A stretch of DNA of 64,000 nucleotides. Source: Ornithinimicrobium sediminis (GTDB lineage Bacteria > Actinomycetota > Actinomycetes > Actinomycetales > Dermatophilaceae). The notes beneath the pieces were generated by a model, which ran no database searches, was not told the DNA's origin, and worked only from the letters and a program-made list of their open reading frames with translations. The translations under genes and the position numbers were made by a program. The stretch covers positions 496,001-560,000 of the forward strand of contig NZ_JAJSDQ010000001.1 of the NCBI RefSeq assembly GCF_021272345.1, given 5' to 3'. Positions 19,504-27,554 of the stretch are shown one piece after another (position 1 is the stretch's first letter; each line of letters starts with the position of its first letter).

Positions 19504-21207
19504 TCAGCCGCGCACGTCGACGAAGACCTCGGGGGTGGCCCGACCGGCCAGGGTGAGCGCATCGGCATACGGCACGTCGTGGATGCGCACCGACTCCGGG
19601 CCTGCGGCGGTCGTCGCCACCAGCGTCGCGAGGCCTCGACGGCGCTGCAGCAGGGTCTGCCGCACCACCCAGCCGATGATGCCGGCCCGCTCCAGCACCT
19701 CACGGTCCCGCAGCAGGGCTCCGTGCTGGCTCACCAGGTGCGCCTCGGTGAGCCCGTGCCCGAGGTTGCGGTACGCCTCCCGGGCCACGAGCACACCCAG
19801 CAGCGCCGCCCCGGCCCACACCACGGGCAGCAGCCACCACGCCCAGTCCAGCCAGGCCACGGCGGCGGCGGTCCCGGCTGCGAGGAGCGCGGGCAGGATC
19901 TGGGCGCGGTACTGCAACCGCAGCCAGGCGTAGTGCCCGTGCGACGTCATCGGCATGGTGAGCGGGCCGTCCTCCGTCAGGACGGTGTGGCCCACGTCCA
20001 CGACCACCTGGCGCGGGGAGGGCGGGAGCACCTTGGTGGTGCCGTCGGCACCGACCCCGGTCGACAGTGTCATCAGCTCGGCTCCCCCGACGAGCCGCAG
20101 CAGGAAGGTCTCGCGCATCGCGACGCCGCGCACCTTGGCCTCCTCGATGGTCGTCGACCTCGTGGTGAACAGCCCCCGCTGCAGCCGCAGTGCCCCTTCG
20201 GGCATCCGGGTCAACCGCAGGTTCCACCACTGCACGACGTAGTTGAGCGTCGACAGCACCAGCCAGGCGACCAGCACGCCGCCGAGCACCAGCAGCGTCA
20301 ACCAGAGCACCGTCTGGCTGCGCACCCAGTCCCAGGCGCTCTCCACGACCTCCACGTCCTCGACAGGCACCTGCCCGCCGAACTGCGAGGCCAGACCGCC
20401 GATGCCGGCGACGATGACCAGGCTGGACAGGCTGAAGGGCGCGAAGCGCAGCCAGGACCAGTCGATGCGGGCCAGCTCCACCCCGGAGCGCGGGACCCCC
20501 GCGCCGGCGCCCGGTGCGGGCGACCCGTCGCCGTGCTCCCCGGCCTCGACGGCCCCGGTGACCTCGGCCCGTGCCAGCAGGAAGTCCTGCAGCTCGCGCG
20601 CCTGCGCGACGGTCAGCGCGTCGAGCGGGATCTGCGTGGCGTCGACGCCGGTGCCGATGGAGACCTTGGACAGGCCGAGCAGCCGGTGCAGCAGCGAGGA
20701 CTCCAGGTCGACCGAGCGCACCCGGTCGAGCCGTGCCGTCAGGGTCGTCTTGTTGAGCAGGCCCCGGCGCACCTGCAGCTGGCCTCCGGCGATGCGGTAG
20801 TAGGTCGTGAACCACGGCACGAGCCCGAGCAGCACGACGGCGACCACGGCGAAGGCCACGAAGCCGAGGTTGGAGAAGGGCCCGCCCTCGCCGGCGCCGC
20901 CGAAGCCGAAGAAGGCGATGACCAGCGGCACCATCAGCTGCCCGGCCGTGCGCACCGGGTGGACGAAGAGCATCCGCGGGCTCAGCCGCTGCCACTGGTC
21001 ACCCTTGACCAGGTCGGGGGGCGGCGGCAGGGGCACGGGAGGACCTGACGGCGGAGGCATCGCCGGGGCGCCCTCGGGCGATGGGCGCGGGGCCGGCGCA
21101 CCCTCGGGTGGCGGCAACGGAGCCGGCTCACCCTCGGGCGGGGGCAACGGCAGACCGGAGGGCGGAGGCAGGTCTCGCGGGCCCTCCCCCGCGGGCCCGC
21201 CGCTCAT
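19504..21207 (-). CDS. Membrane protein with three bPH2 (DUF304) domains, YdbT-like
   Basis: A 567-residue protein. Residues 1-75 are a Pro/Gly/Glu-rich tail with repeated PPPEG units. Then come paired transmembrane helices each followed by a bacterial PH domain: YRIAGGQLQVRRGLLNKTT, LRLQRGLFTTRSTTIEEAKV and a C-terminal AHLVSQHGALLRDREVLERA. These YdbS/YdbT-type pairs are widespread in Gram-positive bacteria and have been linked to envelope stress, but no biochemical role is established. The ATG overlaps the stop of the smaller bPH2 gene by 4 nt. Confidence 0.88.
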   Translation of the reverse strand: MSGGPAGEGPRDLPPPSGLPLPPPEGEPAPLPPPEGAPAPRPSPEGAPAMPPPSGPPVPLPPPPDLVKGDQWQRLSPRMLFVHPVRTAGQLMVPLVIAFFGFGGAGEGGPFSNLGFVAFAVVAVVLLGLVPWFTTYYRIAGGQLQVRRGLLNKTTLTARLDRVRSVDLESSLLHRLLGLSKVSIGTGVDATQIPLDALTVAQARELQDFLLARAEVTGAVEAGEHGDGSPAPGAGAGVPRSGVELARIDWSWLRFAPFSLSSLVIVAGIGGLASQFGGQVPVEDVEVVESAWDWVRSQTVLWLTLLVLGGVLVAWLVLSTLNYVVQWWNLRLTRMPEGALRLQRGLFTTRSTTIEEAKVRGVAMRETFLLRLVGGAELMTLSTGVGADGTTKVLPPSPRQVVVDVGHTVLTEDGPLTMPMTSHGHYAWLRLQYRAQILPALLAAGTAAAVAWLDWAWWLLPVVWAGAALLGVLVAREAYRNLGHGLTEAHLVSQHGALLRDREVLERAGIIGWVVRQTLLQRRRGLATLVATTAAGPESVRIHDVPYADALTLAGRATPEVFVDVRG

Positions 21208-21707
21208 GTCGCGTCGCCGTGGGTGCGCCCGGTGATCTCGGTCAGCTCGGCGACCACCCGCTCGGCGACGTCCTGGTCGAGGCAGTCGATGGTGATAGGG
21301 CCGGCCGCGGAGGCCGTGGTGACCGTGATCGAGGACAGCCCGAAGATCCGCATCACGGCCCCGCGGTGGGAGTCCACGGTCTGCACCCGCGACAGCGGGG
21401 CGATCCGCTGCTCCCGGCTCAGCCAGCCGGACCGCGTGTAGATCGCGGTCGGCGTGACCTCCCAGCGGTGCACCCGGTAGCGCCAGTGCGGCATCACCAC
21501 CAGGTGCACGATCCGCAGCACCACCAGGGCCGCGACCAGGGGGCCGGCCCAGCTCTGCCACGAGTCCGGGACGAGGAAAGAGTAGGCGACGAACAGGACC
21601 ACCCACTCCACGACCCCGCTCACCAGTCCGCCGAGCGCCCAGTAGCGGATGGCCTGCGGCGAGACGAGGTGGGCAGGCTCGCGCAGCGTCACGGTCTCGG
21701 TGGTCAC
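21204..21707 (-). CDS. bPH2 (DUF304) membrane protein, YdbS-like
   Basis: A 167-residue protein with two transmembrane helices (residues about 22-75) and a single bacterial PH domain (YRVHRWEVTPTAIYTRSGWL, then the RIAPLSRVQTVD strand pair). It is the upstream partner of the YdbT-like gene, with a 4-nt overlap that implies coupled translation and probably a complex. GTG 21707 is used; it lies just 7 nt from the stop of argF upstream, so argF and the two bPH2 genes may be co-transcribed. Confidence 0.87.
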   Translation of the reverse strand: MTTETVTLREPAHLVSPQAIRYWALGGLVSGVVEWVVLFVAYSFLVPDSWQSWAGPLVAALVVLRIVHLVVMPHWRYRVHRWEVTPTAIYTRSGWLSREQRIAPLSRVQTVDSHRGAVMRIFGLSSITVTTASAAGPITIDCLDQDVAERVVAELTEITGRTHGDAT

Positions 21708-21714
21708 CTGCCCA

Positions 21715-22719
21715 TCATCCCAAAGTGGCGACCATGAGCGCCTTGATGGTGTGCAGCCTGTTCTCCGCCTGGTCGAAGACGACGCTGGCCGAGGACTCGA
21801 ACACCTCGTCGGTGACCTCCAGGCCTCCGGCGAGCTCGGGGTGCTGCTGCACCAGCGCGTGGCCCACCGCGGTGTCCGTGTCGTGGAAGGCGGGCAGACA
21901 GTGCATGAACTTGGCCCTCGGGTTGCCCGTCGCAGCCATGAGGTCCGCGTTGACCTGGTAGGGCAGCAGCGCGCTGATGCGCTCCTCCCAGGCCTCGACG
22001 GGCTCACCCATGGACACCCACACGTCGGTGTGCACGGCGTCGGCACCGGACACCGCCTCGCGGGGGTCGTCGGTAATGGTGATGCGGGCCCCGGTCCCGG
22101 CGGCGACCTCGCGGCACTGCTGCACGAGCTCGGGTGCCGGCTGGTAGGCCGCGGGTGCTCCGATGCGCACGTCCATGCCGAGCTTGGCACCGATGAGCAG
22201 CAGCGAGTTGCCCATGTTGTTGCGGGCGTCGCCCACGTAGGCGTAGCCGATGTCCTCCAGCAGCTTGGGCACCTGCTCCATCATGGTGAGCACGTCCGCC
22301 AGCATCTGGGTGGGGTGCCAGTCGTCCGTGAGCCCGTTGTAGACCGGCACGCCGGCGTGGTCGGCGAGCTCGGTGACCAGCGCCTGGGAGGACCCGCGGT
22401 ACTCGATGGCGTCGTACATCCGCCCCAGCACCCGGGCCGTGTCCTTGATCGACTCCTTGTGTCCGATCTGCGTCGAGCCGGGGTCGAGGAACGTGGTCGA
22501 CGCGCCCTGGTCGGCAGCCGCGACCTCGAAGGCGCACCGGGTGCGGGTGGAGGTCTTCTCGAAGATGAGCGCGACCGACTTGCCTCGGAGCATCTGCCGC
22601 TCGTTGCCGGTGGTCTTGGCGTGCTTGAGGTCGCGGGCGAGGTCCAGCAGGTAGCGGATCTCGGCGGGCGTGTGGTGCTGCAGCGACAGCAGGCTGCGAC
22701 CACGCAGGTTGATCGCCAT
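21715..22719 (-). CDS. argF: Ornithine carbamoyltransferase
   Basis: A 334-residue enzyme that makes citrulline from ornithine and carbamoyl phosphate. The carbamoyl-phosphate loop is STRTR (residues 57-61), followed by [11 protein letters not shown], the ornithine-binding DVWVSMGE and the conserved HCLPAFHD. It is of the longer E. coli ArgF/ArcB type rather than the ~310-residue enzyme usual in actinobacterial arg operons, and no other arg or arc gene is nearby. It may therefore serve arginine deiminase catabolism or be a stand-alone anabolic copy; the sequence alone does not settle this. Confidence 0.93.
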   Translation of the reverse strand: MAINLRGRSLLSLQHHTPAEIRYLLDLARDLKHAKTTGNERQMLRGKSVALIFEKTSTRTRCAFEVAAADQGASTTFLDPGSTQIGHKESIKDTARVLGRMYDAIEYRGSSQALVTELADHAGVPVYNGLTDDWHPTQMLADVLTMMEQVPKLLEDIGYAYVGDARNNMGNSLLLIGAKLGMDVRIGAPAAYQPAPELVQQCREVAAGTGARITITDDPREAVSGADAVHTDVWVSMGEPVEAWEERISALLPYQVNADLMAATGNPRAKFMHCLPAFHDTDTAVGHALVQQHPELAGGLEVTDEVFESSASVVFDQAENRLHTIKALMVATLG

Positions 22720-22904
22720 CGGGGCGCTCCTCGGTCAGTGGGTATGCGGTGCTGCGCCCGAGACTATCTCCCGGTCCCGCGCGTGCTGTCCGGCCTCCGC
22801 GGCGGCGGGATGTGTGTGTGCGCCGCGGCGGCCCCGGACGGGTGGGCACCCTCGCCCACGAGCGACAACCCCGCCCCTCCGGCAGGAGGGAAGGGGTGTC
22901 GTGG

Positions 22905-22980
<76 letters not shown>

Positions 22981-23041
22981 AAGGTGTCGAGCGGTTACGG
23001 AGATTACCACTCCGCCATGGGCGCCGACGAACCCGCGCCGG

Positions 23042-24319
23042 TCAGGGCTGTGTGCGCACCGCGGGCAGCTCCTCGGACTCCTCGGCGAAGCCGAGGGCGA
23101 GCCCGTCGAAGGGCAGGTCCTCCTGCGGGGTGGAGGCCGGGGCCGGTGCGGTGACCTGCTCGGTCGGGCGCTGGTGTGCCTTGGCCTTGAGGGTGTAGGT
23201 GGGCGGCGGCACCGGCACCGGCTGCCAGCTGCCAGGGGCGGTCTGTGCGACGGGCCGGGCCGGGGTCGTGCTCGGCTGCGGCCTGCGGACCGGCTGGCGG
23301 CTCTCGACGAGGTCGATGTCGAAGACCGCGCCGGCGGAGGCACGACGGGCAGCCGTCGCCCCTCCCGTCGCGGGACGCGCGGGCGTCGACGAACGCGCAG
23401 CCAGCGCGGCGGCGGCTCCGCCGAGCGCGGTCGCGGCGGGCCGGCTGCCGGGACGGCGCGGGGCCCGGGCCGCCTCGGCGCCGGACCCCGTGGCGGACGC
23501 GCCGACAGGACGGACGGGGCCGGGCGTGGTGGCGGCGGGGCGTGCGTCCACCGGTGTGGCAGGACGTGCGGCGGAGGGGCGGGCGGGCGCGGTCGCCGGC
23601 CGGGCGGTGGGGCGGCGCACGGGTCGCGCAGTGCTGCGCGCCGCACGGGCCACGGAACGCCGGGCCATGACGCCGGTGAGCACAAACGCTGCGATGCCGG
23701 CAGCGGCCGTCCACCAGGGCCAGACGCCGAGCATGCCCAGCACGGTGCCGAGCACCATGGCCAGGCTGCTCAGGAGCAAGGCGGCCAGGCGACCGTTCAC
23801 CGACGACAGGGGCGAGGAGACCCGAGGAGCCGACCGCCGTTGCGCTGCGGGGCGGGTCCTGGACGCTGCCGCGGCCGGACGTGCCGCCGCGGGACGTGCC
23901 GCTGCGGGACGTGCCGCTGCGGGACGTGCCGCTGCGGGACGGGGCTGGTCAGGACGTGCCGGAGCAGAGCCAGGACCGGTCGGGGCGAGGGCCGGGCCGG
24001 ACGTCGCCCGGGCCAGCGCGTCGACGTCGTGCGGGTCCGCCGCCGCGGCCGGCGAGGGAAGGACCGAGGGCGACGCGTGCTTGACGACGACCTCGGGGCT
24101 GGCCGGACGGATGGGCGACACGGCATACGAGCGCGGAGCGGGGCGGGAGATGTCGGTGTGCGGCATGCGCTGGCGACGCTCGAGCACCCGCATCGCCTCG
24201 GAGAAGCGGTCGACGGAGCGGGCGGTCGCGATGTGGTCCCGGCGGCGCACCCAGTGCTGCACGAGGTAGGCAGCCCACACCGCGAGGATGACCACGAAGA
24301 TCAAGCTGCTGGGGGGCAC
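23042..24319 (-). CDS. GlpR/SepX-like membrane protein (divisome receptor candidate)
   Basis: A 425-residue protein with one N-terminal transmembrane helix (residues 5-21), a conserved basic juxtamembrane block (DHIATARSVDRFSEAMRVLERR), a long Ala/Pro/Arg-rich linker with PAAAR repeats (residues 128-152), a hairpin of two helices (177-218) and another disordered tail. Topology and position two genes from a moeA paralogue match the actinobacterial GlpR (Corynebacterium) / SepX (Streptomyces) proteins and the locus of Rv0996. Those proteins act in cell division and polar growth with the gephyrin-like Glp. The assignment rests on architecture and synteny, not on a recognised motif. Confidence 0.65.
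   Translation of the reverse strand: MPPSSLIFVVILAVWAAYLVQHWVRRRDHIATARSVDRFSEAMRVLERRQRMPHTDISRPAPRSYAVSPIRPASPEVVVKHASPSVLPSPAAAADPHDVDALARATSGPALAPTGPGSAPARPDQPRPAAARPAAARPAAARPAAARPAAAASRTRPAAQRRSAPRVSSPLSSVNGRLAALLLSSLAMVLGTVLGMLGVWPWWTAAAGIAAFVLTGVMARRSVARAARSTARPVRRPTARPATAPARPSAARPATPVDARPAATTPGPVRPVGASATGSGAEAARAPRRPGSRPAATALGGAAAALAARSSTPARPATGGATAARRASAGAVFDIDLVESRQPVRRPQPSTTPARPVAQTAPGSWQPVPVPPPTYTLKAKAHQRPTEQVTAPAPASTPQEDLPFDGLALGFAEESEELPAVRTQP
23878..23937. repeat. Four tandem 15-bp units inside the GlpR/SepX-like gene
   Basis: Four in-frame copies of GGACGTGCCGCYGCG (plus-strand sense) encode a run of five-residue Ala/Arg/Pro repeats in the linker of the gene on the minus strand. 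Repeat number could vary between strains by slippage. Confidence 0.85.
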
Positions 24320-24403
24320 GACTGCAACGGTAGGGGCTGGCCCGCGCCGACCGGCGCAACCGCCGTGCGTGTCGTGGAAGTGACGGCTGTGACGGGTGAG
24401 GTC

Positions 24404-25015
24404 TCAGCGCGTATGCCGTCGCGCCAGGCCGGCGACGAGGGCGCCGGCCTCGGGGTGCTCGGCGGTCATGGCGAAGGTGATGTGGTCACGCCAGGCGCCG
24501 TCGACGTGGATCAGCCCCCGGCGCAGGCCCTCCTCGGGCAGCTGCAGCCGCCGCGCGACGGCCAGGCTGGTGACGTTCTCGGGGCGCACGTTGACCTCGA
24601 CCCGGTGCAGGCCGACCTCGTCGAAGGCGTGGTCGATGAGCATCGCCAGGGCCCAGGTCGCCAGACCCCGGCCGGTGGCGGCGCGGTCCAGCCAGTAGCC
24701 GGCCGAGGCCGTCCACCGCGAGCCCCACTGGATCTCGAAGAGGTGCATCTGCCCGACCGGGCCCTCGCCGGCGTCGACCACGAAGGGCACGAGCCTGCCC
24801 TCGCGGGCGGCACGGTCGTAGGCCCGGCGCAGCCGCGGGAACACAGGCACCTGTTCCGGGCCGCCGGGCAGGGTCGACTCCCAGGGGCGCAGCCACTCGA
24901 CGTTCCGCTCGCGCAACGCCTCCCAGTGCGCGCGGTCACCGCGGCGCAGCGGTCGCAGGGTGATCTCGGTGCCGTCGGGCCTCGTGGTGCGGACCTCGGT
25001 GGGCCAGGTCCACAT
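24404..25015 (-). CDS. RimJ/RimL-family GNAT N-acetyltransferase
   Basis: A 203-residue acetyltransferase of the RimJ type (ITLRPLRRGDRAHWEALRERN at the N-terminus; the acetyl-CoA loop is in GLATWALAMLIDHAF; then VEVNVRPENVTSLAVARRLQ). It corresponds to Rv0995, which sits beside moeA1. The substrate is probably a protein N-terminus, although RimJ paralogues also acetylate small amines. Its ATG overlaps the moaC stop by one base (TGATG), so it belongs to the moeA-moaC operon. Confidence 0.88.
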   Translation of the reverse strand: MWTWPTEVRTTRPDGTEITLRPLRRGDRAHWEALRERNVEWLRPWESTLPGGPEQVPVFPRLRRAYDRAAREGRLVPFVVDAGEGPVGQMHLFEIQWGSRWTASAGYWLDRAATGRGLATWALAMLIDHAFDEVGLHRVEVNVRPENVTSLAVARRLQLPEEGLRRGLIHVDGAWRDHITFAMTAEHPEAGALVAGLARRHTR

Positions 25016-25488
25016 CAGGGGCCGCCGCGCGCCCAGTCCCCGGACCGGCCCCCCGACTTCGCGACGACCTGGACGCCTTCGATGCTCGCCTCACGGTCCA
25101 CCGCCTTGACCATGTCGACCAGGGCCAGGGCAGCCACGCTCACACAGGTGAGCGCCTCCATCTCGACACCGGTGCGGTCGGCGGTGCGCACGGTCGCGGT
25201 GATGTGGACGCCGTCGTCGGCCACCCGCAGGTCGACGTCCACGGCGTGAACGGCGACGGGGTGGGCCAGCGGCACGAGGTCGGGTGTGCGCTTGGCGGCC
25301 TGGATGCCCGCGATCCGGGCCACGGCCAGGGCGTCGCCCTTGGGCACGGTGCCCTCGCGCAGCGCGGCGACGGCGACCGCCGACAGGGCGACCCGGCCGC
25401 GCGCGGTGGCGCTGCGCGTGGTGACCGCCTTGGCGCTGACGTCGACCATGTGCGCGGTGCCGTCGTCGCGCAGGTGGTTCAGGCTCAT
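25015..25488 (-). CDS. moaC: Cyclic pyranopterin monophosphate synthase
   Basis: A 157-residue enzyme that with MoaA converts GTP to cyclic pyranopterin monophosphate, the first step of molybdopterin synthesis. Motifs: HMVDVSAKAVTTRSATA at the N-terminus, KGDALAVARIAGIQAAKRTP, the active-site LVPLAHPVAVH, and MEALTCVSVAALALVDMVKA with the catalytic lysine near DREASIEGVQVVAKSGG. ATG 25488 overlaps the moeA stop by 4 nt. No moaA, moaB or moaD is visible here. Confidence 0.95.
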   Translation of the reverse strand: MSLNHLRDDGTAHMVDVSAKAVTTRSATARGRVALSAVAVAALREGTVPKGDALAVARIAGIQAAKRTPDLVPLAHPVAVHAVDVDLRVADDGVHITATVRTADRTGVEMEALTCVSVAALALVDMVKAVDREASIEGVQVVAKSGGRSGDWARGGP

Positions 25489-26798
25489 GTGCGGAACCGG
25501 TGTCGGCCACGCCCTGGCGAGCGCAGCTCCTCCTCGTCCTCGGCGAGCCGGCGCTGGGCGGCCAGCCGGGCCTCGATCTCGCCCCAGGGACGCAGCGGGA
25601 CGAGGTCGACCTCCGAGCCGACGGCCACCTCCGTCACCTCCGGCGGCACCACGGCCAGTGCCTCGGCCGCGGCGAGCCCGCCGACCAGGTGCGACCCGGC
25701 CCCGCCGGCCGGCCGCACGGCATACGTCCCCGTCACGTCCTGCTCCACGCCGACCCTGGCGTACTGCGTCTTGCCCTCCGGCGAGCGCCATCCCTCGGCG
25801 ACGAGGGCGCTCACCGTGGCGGCCTGGTAGCGCCGCCCGGCGCGTCGGGCCAGGGCCGGCCGGACGAAGACCTCGAAGCTCACCAGTGCGCTGACCGGGT
25901 TGCCGGGCAGCGTGAACACCGGCACCTTGCGCCGACCCAGCACCCCGAAGCCCTGCGGCTTGCCGGGCTGCATGGCGACCTCGGTGAAGGTCATGGCGCC
26001 CTGCTTGGACAGCACGGCCTTGACGGCGTCGTAGGCACCCTTGCTCACGCCACCGCTGGTGATCACCGCGTCGGCGTAGGACAGGTGGTGGTCGAGCTCC
26101 TTCTTGATGACCTTCTCGTCGTCGGGCAGGTGGCCGACATGCACGGCGTAGTAGCCGGCCTCGCGCACGGCAGCAGCCAGCATCGGGCCGTTGGAGTCCA
26201 CGATCTGGCCGGGCTCGAGCGGCTGCCCGACCGGCACGAGCTCGTCGCCGGTCGACAGCACGACGACGCGCACGGGCCCGTTGACCCGCACACGGGTCAC
26301 CCCCGCGGAGGCCAGGACGGCGACCTGCGCCGGGCCGATCGTCGTGCCGGCGGGCACGATGACGTCCCCGACCCGCAGGTCCTCCCCCGCCCGCCGGATG
26401 TGGGCACCGACCTTCGGCGCACGGCGGATCTGGGTCTCACGGGGGCGGTTGTCGGTGTCCTCCACCGGCACGACGGCGTCGGAGCCCTGCGGCATCGGGG
26501 CGCCGGTCATGATCCGCCACACCGTGCCGGTGCCGTGCATCCGGGGAGCGGTGTCACCGGCCGGGATGTCGCCCTGCACAGGCATGAGGACCGGGTGCTC
26601 GGGCGACGCGCCGCGCACCTCCTCGGCCAGCACCGCGTAGCCGTCCATCGCCGAGTTGTCGAACCTCGGCAGGTCCACCGGGCTCGTGACGTCCTGGGTG
26701 GTCACCAGCCCGTTGACCCGCGCCAGGGACAGCTCGACCTCACGGTTGGGCCGCACCTTGCGGAGGATCGCCGCGAGGTGCTCGTCGACCGGGATCAT
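25485..26798 (-). CDS. moeA: Molybdopterin molybdenumtransferase / gephyrin-like protein
   Basis: A 437-residue MoeA-fold protein with the four usual subdomains: PVDLPRFDNSAMDGYAV, a GTVWRIMTGAPMPQGSDAVV strand, VVLSTGDELVPVGQPL, the MoCF-binding loop TSGGVSKGAYDAVK, and LPGNPVSALVSFEVFVRP. MoeA inserts molybdate into adenylated molybdopterin. In corynebacteria a paralogue (Glp) instead scaffolds the divisome with GlpR. Here the conserved catalytic region looks intact and moaC follows directly, which favours the cofactor role, but the GlpR/SepX-like gene two genes downstream leaves a Glp role open. ATG 26798 gives the standard N-terminus. Confidence 0.93.
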   Translation of the reverse strand: MIPVDEHLAAILRKVRPNREVELSLARVNGLVTTQDVTSPVDLPRFDNSAMDGYAVLAEEVRGASPEHPVLMPVQGDIPAGDTAPRMHGTGTVWRIMTGAPMPQGSDAVVPVEDTDNRPRETQIRRAPKVGAHIRRAGEDLRVGDVIVPAGTTIGPAQVAVLASAGVTRVRVNGPVRVVVLSTGDELVPVGQPLEPGQIVDSNGPMLAAAVREAGYYAVHVGHLPDDEKVIKKELDHHLSYADAVITSGGVSKGAYDAVKAVLSKQGAMTFTEVAMQPGKPQGFGVLGRRKVPVFTLPGNPVSALVSFEVFVRPALARRAGRRYQAATVSALVAEGWRSPEGKTQYARVGVEQDVTGTYAVRPAGGAGSHLVGGLAAAEALAVVPPEVTEVAVGSEVDLVPLRPWGEIEARLAAQRRLAEDEEELRSPGRGRHRFRT

Positions 26799-26909
26799 GC
26801 GGTGCCGTCCTCGCCGGGGTGCTCCCCGGCCCTGCTGATCGCTCCATCGGCCATGCCGTCAGCCTAACCGCGGCGGCGGCTGCGTCGACCGCAGCGCCAC
26901 ACTGGTCCC

Positions 26910-27554
26910 ATGGGTGACGAGATGCCGCCGGTGGCGGCCGGCAAGGCCGAGTGGCGCGCGGCGGTGCGCCGCCGGCGTCAGGAGCTCCTGCGCGCCGAGG
27001 GCGAGGAGGGGCGCCGGGCACGGGCCCGTGCGCTGGCCACAGGCGCCCTCACCTGGCTGGAGTCGTATGCCGCGCAGCGCGGCCGACCGTCGCTGCGCGG
27101 CTGGCGGGTCACCGCCTTCGCGCCCATGGCCGCCGAGCCCCCGGTCGACGACCTCGTCCGCGCGCTGCGGGACCGTGGCGTCGAGGTGCTGCTGCCGGTG
27201 ACCCTGCCCGACGGCGTGCTGCGCTGGACCACCCGCCCCGGAGGCAGCGGTCACCCGCTGCGGTCCGACCCCGGTGCCGTCGAGGACAGCGCAGGCCCCG
27301 AGGCCCTGGACAGCGTCGACGTCGCCTTCGTCCCCGCGCTGGCGGTCGCGGCGGACGGCCGGCGGCTCGGCCAGGGCGGCGGCTACTACGACCGCGCCCT
27401 GCCGCGCCTACGGGCACGGACCGACCCGGCCCCGGTGGTCGCGGTGGTGCACGACCACGAGTGGGTGGCGGACGTGCCCAGCCGGGCGCACGACATCCGG
27501 GTCGACGCCGTGCTCACCCCCCGCGGCGTGCAGGCGGTCAGTCCTCCGGGGTGA
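26910..27554 (+). CDS. 5-formyltetrahydrofolate cyclo-ligase
   Basis: A 214-residue MTHFS-family enzyme that converts 5-formyl-THF to methenyl-THF with ATP. Motifs: EWRAAVRRRRQEL at the N-terminus, the DVAFVPALAVAADGRRLGQGGGYYDR block (nucleotide and folate binding) and VVAVVHDHEW, then DAVLTPRGV. It is divergent from moeA, as in M. tuberculosis Rv0992c/Rv0994. Its 3' end overlaps the convergent acylase gene by 17 nt. Confidence 0.92.
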   Translation: MGDEMPPVAAGKAEWRAAVRRRRQELLRAEGEEGRRARARALATGALTWLESYAAQRGRPSLRGWRVTAFAPMAAEPPVDDLVRALRDRGVEVLLPVTLPDGVLRWTTRPGGSGHPLRSDPGAVEDSAGPEALDSVDVAFVPALAVAADGRRLGQGGGYYDRALPRLRARTDPAPVVAVVHDHEWVADVPSRAHDIRVDAVLTPRGVQAVSPPG

